A stretch of DNA of 58,671 bases, from the NCBI RefSeq assembly GCF_902859915.1, contig NZ_CADIKK010000041.1, positions 1 to 58,671 on the forward strand, read 5' to 3'. This document shows positions 34,490 to 41,642 of this stretch, one piece after another. The position numbers and the translations under genes are program-made. This DNA comes from Paraburkholderia ultramafica (GTDB lineage: Bacteria > Pseudomonadota > Gammaproteobacteria > Burkholderiales > Burkholderiaceae). Every line of letters starts with the position of its first letter. Position 1 is the first letter of the stretch. The notes beneath the pieces are model-generated. The model did not search any database. It saw nothing but the letters and a program-made list of their open reading frames with translations, and was not told where the DNA came from.

Positions 34490-34988
34490 CTCCGACGTCT
34501 TGATCAGCGCAAAAAATCTCCATTACAACCCCAAGTATTGCGGAGCGTTTTGGGATTGGATTCTACAGGCGCATCAGGTCGGAAAGATTCTCAGCATCGA
34601 TAAGGTGCGGGACGAACTTCAGGTCGGAAAACAGGAAGACGTATTGCACTCCTGGTCACAACGGCCCGAACTATCGGATTTTTTCGTATCCAGCAAACCC
34701 GCGACTGCGCAGTGGCGAAAATTGGCAGTGTGGGCAACGACTCGCACGCCCAAATATCTCCAGGCTGCCCAGGATAAATTCCTGGATGTGAAGTCGGCTG
34801 ACGCCTGGTTGATCGCGTACGCCTCCACACAAACAGACGTGACGGTAGTCACCAACGAGAAAGCTGAACCCGCTAGCAAGAAGTCAATCAAGTTGCCTGA
34901 CGCTGCTGCTGCCTTGGGCGTGAAAACCATCACGCTCTTTGAGTTGCTGCAGCTCCACGCGCACGGAACGTTCTCGTTTCAGATGTAG
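34461..34988 (+). CDS. DUF4411 family PIN-domain toxin
   Basis: A 175-aa PIN-fold RNase. FLLDSDVLISAKN holds the first catalytic Asp, IDKVRDELQ the conserved Glu, and SADAWLIAYA the third acidic residue; VVTNEKAEPASKKSIKLPDA follows as in PIN proteins (the fourth acid region). DUF4411 proteins pair with ImmA/IrrE-type antitoxins. Start ATG lies inside the upstream gene, so the toxin is made through translational coupling. Confidence 0.85.
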   Translation: MPSNERFLLDSDVLISAKNLHYNPKYCGAFWDWILQAHQVGKILSIDKVRDELQVGKQEDVLHSWSQRPELSDFFVSSKPATAQWRKLAVWATTRTPKYLQAAQDKFLDVKSADAWLIAYASTQTDVTVVTNEKAEPASKKSIKLPDAAAALGVKTITLFELLQLHAHGTFSFQM

Positions 34989-35153
34989 CGTGCTGACACC
35001 TACGAGTGTCGATAGGATGCCGACCTTGATTCCGGGAAAGAATAAACGCGCCGCGGGCGATGCGTTTCCACTCGTGGCATACTCTCATCGAAACTGCAGA
35101 ATTTAAACATCACGACTTTCACTACCGCATTTTCTATGTAATCCGATTCGAAT

Positions 35154-36236
35154 ATGAATACAGCAAAGAAAAACGATAAAAGGGCAATAAATTCTGTTTG
35201 GGATTACTTGATTTTCTGGGCTATTGATTTTTTACCCAGCCTCGGGCTTCCGATCTTGTTTATTGTCGCCATCTGGATCGCACCCAATAGTTTTTGGGAG
35301 CCCTTAGCTTTGGCGCTTCAATTTTTCAAAATAAGTTTCGACCTCAGTTACATAAAGTCAATTGGCTCAATTTTCCTACTGGCGGCGGCGATAGTTTCCT
35401 ATTTGAGAAGGAAACTCTTTGCCTATCTGGATGCGGAACCACAGCCATCCGAGCAATCGCGGACCTTAAGCCTAGCCGATAAAATCGAAAATAGATTTCA
35501 AAAAATAGATGATCAACTGGAACATCTGCGAAATCAAACACTCAACGTAACCGAGGCGGATCGCCAGGGTCTTTATAAGACCGCGTCTGAAAAACTCACA
35601 GACCAAAGTATCGGGCATGCCATTTCTGAGCTGGAAGCCCGCGCGAAAGAAAATTTTTCAGCACGGATGCGAGATCGAACGATACGCTTGCAATTTTCTA
35701 CCACAAGACAACGACTCTCTGCAGAGATTGACGCATTAAAGCGCCGAGGAAATGCCAATTTATTCCTTGGCATCTTGATAACTGCGGCCGGCGTGACAAC
35801 TTTAGTTTTAACCCTAACTTCATCCCCGATAGGGGTGGCCAGTGCATGGGATTTCTTTTCGCACTACTTCCCTAGGCTCACGCTGGTTGTTTTGATAGAG
35901 CTATTTGCTTATTTTTTCCTCCGATTGTACAAATCAAATTTGGATGATGTAAAATATTTTCAGAACGAATTAACCAATGTTGAGGCAAAACATGTGGCAC
36001 TTCAAGCCGTCTTCTTCGCAGAAGACAAATCACTCTTGGCCGAAATTGTAAAAAATCTCTCGAATACAGAGCGAAATCACATTTTAAAGAAAGGTGAGAC
36101 AACCGTAGAGCTTGAGAAAATAAGAGTGGAAAGCGATAAAATCAACTCCATCATAAAAGAAACCACATCTTCTCTAGTGTCTGCTTTCGGACGATCAGAA
36201 AAGCGGAGCCCGGGCACTGCACGCTCCCGGGGGTAA
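35154..36236 (+). CDS. AT-rich membrane/coiled-coil protein of unknown function
   Basis: A 360-aa protein that I do not recognise. Two N-terminal hydrophobic helices (FWAIDFLPSLGLPILFIVAI; SIGSIFLLAAAIVSYL) are followed by a coiled coil (ENRFQKIDDQLEHLRNQTLN to about residue 195). Two more helices come next (LFLGILITAAGVTTLVLTL; LTLVVLIELFAYFFLRLY), then a second helical region rich in Lys/Glu. Codon use is clearly AT-biased (AAA, ATT, TTT) against the GC-rich neighbours, a sign of recent transfer. It stands beside toxin-antitoxin genes, so a defence or abortive role is possible but unproven. Confidence 0.7.
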   Translation: MNTAKKNDKRAINSVWDYLIFWAIDFLPSLGLPILFIVAIWIAPNSFWEPLALALQFFKISFDLSYIKSIGSIFLLAAAIVSYLRRKLFAYLDAEPQPSEQSRTLSLADKIENRFQKIDDQLEHLRNQTLNVTEADRQGLYKTASEKLTDQSIGHAISELEARAKENFSARMRDRTIRLQFSTTRQRLSAEIDALKRRGNANLFLGILITAAGVTTLVLTLTSSPIGVASAWDFFSHYFPRLTLVVLIELFAYFFLRLYKSNLDDVKYFQNELTNVEAKHVALQAVFFAEDKSLLAEIVKNLSNTERNHILKKGETTVELEKIRVESDKINSIIKETTSSLVSAFGRSEKRSPGTARSRG

Positions 36237-36308
36237 GTCTGCGACCGCGTGAGGGGCGAGGGTCAAAGGTGCGCAAGTTGGGACGGTCGGGAACATGGGA
36301 AAACCATT

Positions 36309-36357
36309 CCAGCTCCGTGGAGCTGGGGCGGCCGGCTGCAGCGCGGCCGCCCCAGCT
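36309..36357. repeat. Overlapping, mutually exclusive inverted repeats
   Basis: CCAGCTCC-GT-GGAGCTGG (36309-36326) competes with a 13-bp perfect repeat, AGCTGGGGCGGCC (36321-36333) with GGCCGCCCCAGCT (36345-36357). The two share bases 36321-36326, so only one can form at a time. Confidence 0.6.
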
Positions 36358-36457
36358 GCTAGAGCACCTAGCCGACGCTATGCCTGTCGCTCCGCGCGCG
36401 CTCGCAAACAACGGCGAGCACGTCGTCGGCAATGTCGAGGATTGTGCGAATGGTGAC
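36340..36457 (-). pseudogene. VapB-like antitoxin remnant
   Basis: Read leftward from 36457 the frame gives VTIRTILDIADDVLAVVCER then ARSDRHSVG, closely following the VapB pattern (RTTLDIDDDVL...AKxLARxEGKSxGxVLSELAR). It is broken by TAG at 36368-36370 and again two codons later, after which Q-L-G-R still matches. No start codon or VapC partner is seen, so it is a decayed toxin-antitoxin relic. Confidence 0.55.
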
Positions 36458-36613
36458 CCCCTTCCGTCACCACGCATCAAACATCAGTCGTTTCACCGTC
36501 ACCGCATCAAGCGTCGCCAAGTGAGCTGTGATTCGGTGCTGTTCTCTGCGTGGCTCGCCGGGGTTGGTGGCTATGCCGCCATGCTTAACGCGCTGAATCA
36601 TATTGACGTCATT

Positions 36614-36651
36614 GCGTTTTGTATGAATAATCAAAACGCTATCATTTTGAT
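36614..36651. promoter_or_regulatory. Interlocked palindromic operator candidates
   Basis: GCGTTTTG (36614-36621) is mirrored by CAAAACGC (36632-36639), and ATCAAAA (36630-36636) by TTTTGAT (36645-36651). They lie 14 to 50 bp before the RHH/HTH gene in an AT-rich stretch. Two overlapping symmetric sites suggest auto-repression by the encoded DNA-binding protein. Confidence 0.55.
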
Positions 36652-36664
36652 ATCACGGTGAATC

Positions 36665-37627
36665 ATGTTCGGCAAAATGGCGATTCGCAACATCCCGGAA
36701 GAGGTATTGACGGCCCTTGAGGCGCTCGCTGCGCGCAACGATCGTTCAGTCGAGGCCGAAGCGCGCATTGCGCTCCGATCGCACGTGCAGCCTACAGTGG
36801 AGCGGGAAATCCGCAACACGCGCGTAGCCGAAGTCGGCACGCGGCTAACCAACGTCCTCGAACAGGTCAACCAGGTACGCGGCACGCGGACGCTGAAACC
36901 ATCGCACATCGCGCAGGCAATCGGCGAGGATAGAGCCTCGGAGGTTGAGGATTGGTTTATCGGCCAGGAAGAGCCGACCTTCACGCAGCTCGCGTCCATC
37001 GCTGACTACTTGGGATGTTCCCGCGACTGGCTACAACATGGCGACGGCAAGATGTTCAAGGTGCATACCGAGCGTCTATCGGAAAGCGCCGGTGAGGCCG
37101 TCGAGCAGTTGCTTGATCTTAACGCCGAGCGTCCCGTTACGTTCCTGCATTTGGTGCGCGAGGAAAGCGCGGCCGGCGAGTTGCTGATCATCAAGCAGTA
37201 CGACGATTGGCGCTGCGCAACCTGGACGACGCCGATTCATGTGTCCGACGCGATCGGCGCTGGCGGAGAGCGCGCGCTCTCCTGTCTCTCGGTGACCCTG
37301 CAGTTGCTATACGCGTATTACACGTCACGCCGCGGCACGCGAGTGCTCGTCAAGAGCTACCAGTTGCCAAGCGAAGCGTGCAAAGCAATCCGGGGAGGCG
37401 CGACACATCCGCTGGTGCCACTGCAAGACGGCTATGAGCGGCCCTGGTGGGAGGATTTTTGGGACGAGGGACAGTTCCGCGAGCACGCCGATTACTGGGT
37501 GGGCTGGAAAGCGATCTGCGAGCGGATCTTCCGCGTCGTGTCGAATGACGATCGCCTGAACCAATTGCGTGAACAGATCGCCCGAAAGCAGCATCCGCTG
37601 TTCCCGCATGAGTTCGGCATCGCCTAA
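36665..37627 (+). CDS. RHH plus HTH fusion regulator
   Basis: A 320-aa protein with three parts. Residues 4-42 (MAIRNIPEEVLTALEALAAR, then SVEAEARIAL) are a FitA/Arc-type ribbon-helix-helix domain. Residues 55-125 (RTLKPSHIAQAIGEDRASEV to YLGCSRDWLQHGDGKMF) are an XRE-like helix-turn-helix. Residues 130-320 form an unrecognised domain with many aromatic residues (DGYERPWWEDFWDEGQF). Translation could begin at 36665 or at the second ATG (36677). Palindromic operators sit directly upstream. Two DNA-binding folds in one chain is unusual. Confidence 0.72.
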   Translation: MFGKMAIRNIPEEVLTALEALAARNDRSVEAEARIALRSHVQPTVEREIRNTRVAEVGTRLTNVLEQVNQVRGTRTLKPSHIAQAIGEDRASEVEDWFIGQEEPTFTQLASIADYLGCSRDWLQHGDGKMFKVHTERLSESAGEAVEQLLDLNAERPVTFLHLVREESAAGELLIIKQYDDWRCATWTTPIHVSDAIGAGGERALSCLSVTLQLLYAYYTSRRGTRVLVKSYQLPSEACKAIRGGATHPLVPLQDGYERPWWEDFWDEGQFREHADYWVGWKAICERIFRVVSNDDRLNQLREQIARKQHPLFPHEFGIA

Positions 37628-37681
37628 AAAGGATCGATGGTGATCAATGGAAACGGCCGGTAGCCAAAGGAGAAAACAGAA

Positions 37682-37912
37682 GTGTCTATCGTCGAAGAAT
37701 GGAACGTCGGCGCCGCCTCAACGGCGGATGAGCTGCTGATGATTGTCGCATCGGCCGCGAACGGGGTTCAGACTCAGGTGCTTGCATCATCTGTTTTGAC
37801 TGATCCTAGATTCGAGGACGTGAAGCGGCGACTCGCACAGGTCGCTAGCGACCTCCGCGGGTTGGAGTACGACTTCGCATTGCTTGCGGCGGTGGATCCC
37901 AATATCCGATAA
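37682..37912 (+). CDS. Hypothetical small protein
   Basis: A 76-aa protein starting at GTG 37682 with AAGGAG 9 bp upstream. It is helical and amphipathic (ADELLMIVASAANGVQTQVL, then VKRRLAQVASDLRGLEYDF). No family recognised. It follows the RHH/HTH gene by 54 bp and precedes another small gene, probably in one transcript. Confidence 0.5.
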   Translation: MSIVEEWNVGAASTADELLMIVASAANGVQTQVLASSVLTDPRFEDVKRRLAQVASDLRGLEYDFALLAAVDPNIR

Positions 37913-37939
37913 CGGCATGGAAAAGCGGGGGCAACCCAC

Positions 37940-38194
37940 ATGACCAGTCAGGATAGCGCGAGCGCCCACTCGATCGACCACCCGAACCTATGCGTTGAAC
38001 ACGTGACGCTCGCGGCGTACTTCATGGACCGGTTGATTTTCAGCCCTTGGCCAAACCTGTGGCACCGACTGCGCATGCGCGCGTGGCCGAGCGAGCTCGA
38101 TCGCCGGTCGGCGTATCTGTTGAAAACGGGCGCGATCCTCGGCGTGCAGCCACAACACGCCGATGACGCAGGCCATCCAGAGGGAAATCGATGA
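37940..38194 (+). CDS. Hypothetical small protein
   Basis: An 84-aa protein starting MTSQDSASAHSIDHPNLCVE, with a W/R-rich middle (SPWPNLWHRLRMRAWPSEL). No family recognised. Its end overlaps a 17-codon frame (38191-38244, MSKFAVRCDDGSCIVWG) that runs into the stop of the convergent integrase gene; that short frame may be the stub of a lost gene. Confidence 0.4.
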   Translation: MTSQDSASAHSIDHPNLCVEHVTLAAYFMDRLIFSPWPNLWHRLRMRAWPSELDRRSAYLLKTGAILGVQPQHADDAGHPEGNR

Positions 38195-38240
38195 GCAAGT
38201 TCGCCGTGCGCTGCGATGACGGATCGTGCATCGTGTGGGG

Positions 38241-39260
38241 CTAGCCTAGTTTCAGCGCGAGGTCCGTCGCCCGTGGGTGGTAGTACCGCTTAAGCATTTG
38301 GACGGTCTTGTGCCCCGTCACGGCCGACAGTTCGAGAATGTTGTCGAGGCGCTCGGCAATCCGGCTCGTCGCCTCGTGCCGGAGGTCGTGAAAGTGGAAG
38401 TCTTCTAGCTTCGCGCGCTCGCACGCACGGACGAAAACTTTTTTCAGGGCGTCGGGTGTGGTCGGAAAGACGCGACCGCTGACATGGCGCGGCAGCGCGG
38501 ATAGTGTTGCCACGGCTCGACTGGAAAGCGGGACATCGCGCGCCTCGCCGTTTTTCGTGTCATGGAGTCTGACATAGCGGTCTTCGAGAAAAACATCCGC
38601 CCACCGGAGCGAGAGGATTTCGCTGCGACGCATCGCTGTTTCGATAGCGATGATGACCACCGGGCGTATCCACTCGTTGCGGCTTCCACCGGCTTCGAAA
38701 CGGCCCTGATCGTCACGGGGGCTGGGCGCGAGCTCGGCGAGTAGCCGTTGTTCCTCATCAGGTGAGAGCCGGCGATTGCGCGCTCGGTTCTCGCGCGGGC
38801 GACGGATGACAGATACCGGGTTCGTATCGAGGTGGATTCCCCATTCCTTGCGAGCGACATTAAGAACGTGCCCGATAAGCGTGAGCTCACGGTTCACGGT
38901 AGACCCGGATACCTTCGCCATCCGGCGGTCGCGGTAGTCAGCAATGATTTTGCTGGTAATGGCGGAGATTTTGTATTGGGCAAGCGCATCCGTCCTAATC
39001 TTGCGAATTCGTAAGATTTCGCCGGCGCCGCCCTTTTTGTGCGGTGAAACTTCTTCAGCGTACCGTTTCAGTAGGTCGTCGAATGTGTTTCGCTCGGCTT
39101 CTGTCCGGTCGACGAATACACCGCGGTCCATCTCGGACTCTGCGCGGCGTGCCCAAGCCTCAGCGGTGGCCTTGGTATCGAAACTACGCGAGAGTGATGG
39201 CCACCCACGTCGCCGAATTTGAGCTTCCCAGTACTTCCCTCGTTGCCGAATCGTTGCCAT
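38241..39260 (-). CDS. Island integrase (tyrosine recombinase, Rci/HP1 subfamily)
   Basis: A 339-aa protein. The start MATIRQRGKYWEAQIRRRGW (AP2-like arm-binding domain) is preferred to an upstream ATG at 39302. The core-binding domain ends SGSTVNRELTLIGHVLNVAR. The catalytic set is complete: Arg in IETAMRRSEILSLRW, Lys region DTKNGEARDVPL, HxxR in FHDLRHEATSR, His in VTGHKTVQMLKRYYH, with the nucleophilic Tyr in RYYHP. The sequence runs close to Rci and HP1 integrases. It points toward tRNA-Val, 137 bp away, the standard place for the integrase that made the insertion. Confidence 0.92.
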   Translation of the reverse strand: MATIRQRGKYWEAQIRRRGWPSLSRSFDTKATAEAWARRAESEMDRGVFVDRTEAERNTFDDLLKRYAEEVSPHKKGGAGEILRIRKIRTDALAQYKISAITSKIIADYRDRRMAKVSGSTVNRELTLIGHVLNVARKEWGIHLDTNPVSVIRRPRENRARNRRLSPDEEQRLLAELAPSPRDDQGRFEAGGSRNEWIRPVVIIAIETAMRRSEILSLRWADVFLEDRYVRLHDTKNGEARDVPLSSRAVATLSALPRHVSGRVFPTTPDALKKVFVRACERAKLEDFHFHDLRHEATSRIAERLDNILELSAVTGHKTVQMLKRYYHPRATDLALKLG

Positions 39261-39364
39261 GCAAATGCCTCGCCAAAGTGAACAGTGGCAAATTTGTGGC
39301 AAACAACCCGATTCAGGGGAGGACAGAAATCGAACGAGGAGGGTGTTCGATCGCCAGAAAGTAA

Positions 39365-39390
39365 GAAGGGCCGGCGATTGCCGGCCCTTC
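39365..39390 (-). terminator. Island-borne hairpin behind tRNA-Val
   Basis: GAAGGGCCGGC-GATT-GCCGGCCCTTC, an 11-bp perfect stem. Read leftward it follows the tRNA-Val CCA end by 7 nt and is followed by a weak T tract (TTACTTT). It probably replaces the original terminator, which is now stranded at 14958-14990. Confidence 0.65.
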
Positions 39391-39392
39391 CG

Positions 39393-39441
39393 ATTCTGGT
39401 GGGTAGTACTGGGATCGAACCAGTGACCCCTGCCGTGTGAA
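39393..39441 (-). repeat. attR: right 49-bp direct repeat
   Basis: Identical to 15015-15063. It covers the 3' half of the intact tRNA-Val and four bases beyond CCA, and marks the right border of the island. Confidence 0.95.
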
Positions 39442-39471
39442 GGCAGTGCTCTACCGCTGAGCTAACCACCC
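39397..39471 (-). tRNA. tRNA-Val (anticodon CAC), island attachment site
   Basis: A 75-nt cloverleaf with encoded CCA. GGGTGGT pairs with the acceptor 3' strand, the anticodon arm is CTGCC-TTCACAC-GGCAG giving CAC (Val), and the T arm reads CTGGTTCGATCCCAG. It remains complete because the island carries a matching 3' end. Confidence 0.95.
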
Positions 39472-39519
39472 GAAGAGAGCCGAATTATGTCAGGGATTTT
39501 CGCGGTCGTCTAGCACTTT

Positions 39520-40254
39520 TTAAGCAGTTTGCTCATCCGCAGCCGGCGCAGGTTCGAGGCGCCACACGCTTGTGCCTTTGATCGCCTTGTCGAGACCGTC
39601 GAGTACCGCCTGGTGCGCGGCGACTTCGTCGTCGGTGGCGGCGATCACGAGCAGATCCAGCGAATTGAGCGCGACGCGCGGCGCATGCGCACCGCCGCCG
39701 GCATGCGATTCGCCGAGCATGTCGATGACGAGGCTTTCCTGGCCGCGCGTCATCGCCAGATAGACTTCAGCGAGCAGTTCCGAGTCGAGCAGCGCGCCGT
39801 GCAGCGTGCGGTGCGCGTTGCTGACGCCGAAGCGGTCGCACAGCGCATCGAGTGAATTGCGCTTGCCCGGGAACATCTGCTTGGCGCGCGCGAGCGTGTC
39901 GATGATCTCGCCGCAGTAGGTGCTCACCTTCGGCAAGCCCAGCAACGCGAACTCGGCATCGAGAAAGCCGATGTCGAACGGCGCGTTGTGAATGATCAGA
40001 TCCGCGCCCTGGATGAAGTCGCGAAACTGGTCGGCGATCTCGCCGAACCTGGGTTTGTCGCTGAGGAATTCCGTGGTCAAGCCGTGTACGGCCAACGCGC
40101 CCGGATCGCTGTCGCGTTCGGGGTTGATGTAGAAGTGCAGGTTGTTGCCGGTGAGCCGGCGGTTCACCAGCTCGACGCAACCGAGTTCGAGGATCCGGTC
40201 GCCGGTGCGGGCATTCAGGCCGGTGGTTTCGGTATCGAGGATGAGTTGACGCAT
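39520..40254 (-). CDS. dnaQ: DNA polymerase III epsilon subunit (proofreading exonuclease)
   Basis: A 244-aa DEDDh exonuclease. Motif I is LILDTETTGLNA, motif II LIIHNAPFDIGFLD, and motif III AHRTLHGALLDSELLAEVYL. The C-terminal segment after residue 190 would bind the alpha subunit. It removes misincorporated nucleotides during replication. The gene follows rnhA on the same strand with a 71-bp gap, the common arrangement in Burkholderia and related bacteria. Confidence 0.95.
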   Translation of the reverse strand: MRQLILDTETTGLNARTGDRILELGCVELVNRRLTGNNLHFYINPERDSDPGALAVHGLTTEFLSDKPRFGEIADQFRDFIQGADLIIHNAPFDIGFLDAEFALLGLPKVSTYCGEIIDTLARAKQMFPGKRNSLDALCDRFGVSNAHRTLHGALLDSELLAEVYLAMTRGQESLVIDMLGESHAGGGAHAPRVALNSLDLLVIAATDDEVAAHQAVLDGLDKAIKGTSVWRLEPAPAADEQTA

Positions 40255-40325
40255 GTCGGATTAGCCTGCCTCAGAAAATTGCAGCGAAGAAAAAGACCGC
40301 GGAAAGGGCGCGCGCAGCGCGGCGC

Positions 40326-40775
40326 TCAGCCGATTTGCGCGAGTGACGCGACCCCGCGATTGGCCAGTTGATCGGCGCGCTCGTTTTCCGGGTGCCCATT
40401 GTGTCCGCGCACCCAGCGCCATTCGATCTCATGTTGCGCGACCAGCGCATCGAGCCGCTTCCACAGGTCGGCATTCTTCACCGGTTGCCTGGCCGCGGTG
40501 ATCCAGCCTTTCTTTTTCCAGCCGTGAATCCATTCGCTGATGCCTTTCTGCACGTACTGCGAGTCGGTGTGCACGACCGCCTTGCAGGGGCGCTTCAGCG
40601 CTTCGAGCGCGGCGATCACGCCCATCAGCTCCATGCGGTTGTTGGTCGTGTTGGCTTCGCCGCCGAACAGTTCTTTTTCCTGGTCGCCGAAGCGCAGCAG
40701 CGCGCCCCAGCCGCCGGGGCCGGGATTGCCCTTGCAGGCGCCGTCGGTATAAATGTCGATGAGATCGGAAGTCAT
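40326..40775 (-). CDS. rnhA: Ribonuclease HI
   Basis: A 149-aa RNase H that cuts the RNA strand of RNA-DNA hybrids. Catalytic acids are visible in DIYTDGACKGNPGPGGWG (first Asp), NRMELMGVIAAL (Glu), VHTDSQYVQKGI (second Asp) and NERADQLANRG (last Asp), with the His in RGHNGHPEN. Start ATG at 40775 gives the usual length; it overlaps the methyltransferase stop by 4 nt (ATGA), so translation is coupled. Confidence 0.95.
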   Translation of the reverse strand: MTSDLIDIYTDGACKGNPGPGGWGALLRFGDQEKELFGGEANTTNNRMELMGVIAALEALKRPCKAVVHTDSQYVQKGISEWIHGWKKKGWITAARQPVKNADLWKRLDALVAQHEIEWRWVRGHNGHPENERADQLANRGVASLAQIG

Positions 40776-41623
40776 TGAGTGTGGTTGCGTGTATTCGGTG
40801 TGGCGGCAGGCGCGAGGCCTGGGGCGAGCACGGGTTTCTTCACTTTCAGCGGGCCGACGAGGCGCATGCCGCGCACGCGCTTGATCGCCTTGATCAGGTA
40901 GGTGGCGCCAAAGATCGGCCACCAGCGGTCGCCGGCGGCTTCCATGAAACCATAGCGGGACAGCCATTGATCGCTGCCGAGCGGCGGACGATAGCAGCCG
41001 AAGCGTCCGCGTTCAAGGTCGAAGCCCAGTAGCTTGATCCAGTCTTTCAGGCGCGTGAAGGCGATCAGGTCGACCGCCGCGGGCACGAACGGCCGCCCGG
41101 TCATCGTGCCGACCGACTGCCGCGCGCCCCACAGCGACAGCGAGTTGAAGCCGAGAATGATCAGCTGGCCTTCGGGCATCAGCACGCGCTCGGCTTCGCG
41201 CAGCAGCCGGTGCGGGTCGCTCGTGAATTCCAGCGTGTGCGGCATCACGATCAGATCGACGCTCTGTGCTTCGAACGGCAGGTCCAGCAGGTCGCACCAG
41301 ACCGCGCTGCGTCCGGCCGGCGCGGGCAGGCCCGCCGGGCCGTCTTGCGCCGCGCCGTTGCCGAGGCCGTTGCCGGCATGCCGCAAGCCGCGTGGAAAAG
41401 TGTAGGGCGCGCTGGCCCCGCTGGCGGCGTCGAGCACGAGGCCGCGGCACGGCATGCGGTTTTCGCGCAACGCGTCCAACTGCGGCAGGCCGAGTTGCAG
41501 CGCATGATAGCCGAACACGTCCGACACCACGCGGTCGAGCTGGGTCTGTTCCCAGTCGAGCACGTAGCGGCCAGGCGGCGAATCGGTCCAGGCGGGCCAG
41601 TCTATAATCGATCGGTCAGTCAT
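40772..41623 (-). CDS. Class I SAM-dependent methyltransferase
   Basis: A 283-aa protein. The SAM-binding region starts near CRGLVLDAASGASAPYTF and continues with SVDLIVMPHTLEFTSDPHRL and REAERVLMPEGQLIILGFN, the Methyltransf_11 pattern. The first glycine motif is unusual (VLDAASGASAP in place of VLDxGxGxG). The start is set at MTDRSIIDWPAW (41623). Its start lies only 19 bp from the divergent gloB start, so the promoters must overlap. The substrate is unknown. Confidence 0.83.
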   Translation of the reverse strand: MTDRSIIDWPAWTDSPPGRYVLDWEQTQLDRVVSDVFGYHALQLGLPQLDALRENRMPCRGLVLDAASGASAPYTFPRGLRHAGNGLGNGAAQDGPAGLPAPAGRSAVWCDLLDLPFEAQSVDLIVMPHTLEFTSDPHRLLREAERVLMPEGQLIILGFNSLSLWGARQSVGTMTGRPFVPAAVDLIAFTRLKDWIKLLGFDLERGRFGCYRPPLGSDQWLSRYGFMEAAGDRWWPIFGATYLIKAIKRVRGMRLVGPLKVKKPVLAPGLAPAATPNTRNHTQ

Positions 41624-41642
41624 ATCAAAGAATGCGTCGCCT

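Larger units (their letters stand above)
36237..36664. other. Non-coding region with alternative hairpins and a VapB remnant
   Basis: About 430 bp. Besides the features listed separately here (competing hairpins at 36309-36357, VapB remnant at 36340-36457, operators at 36614-36651), I see no convincing gene. A longer plus-strand frame exists but has no ribosome site or protein-like composition. Confidence 0.4.

Noticed and set aside
38191..38244. A 17-codon gene at the end of the island cargo
   Set aside because: Too short to support; more likely the stub of a gene cut by rearrangement near the integrase.
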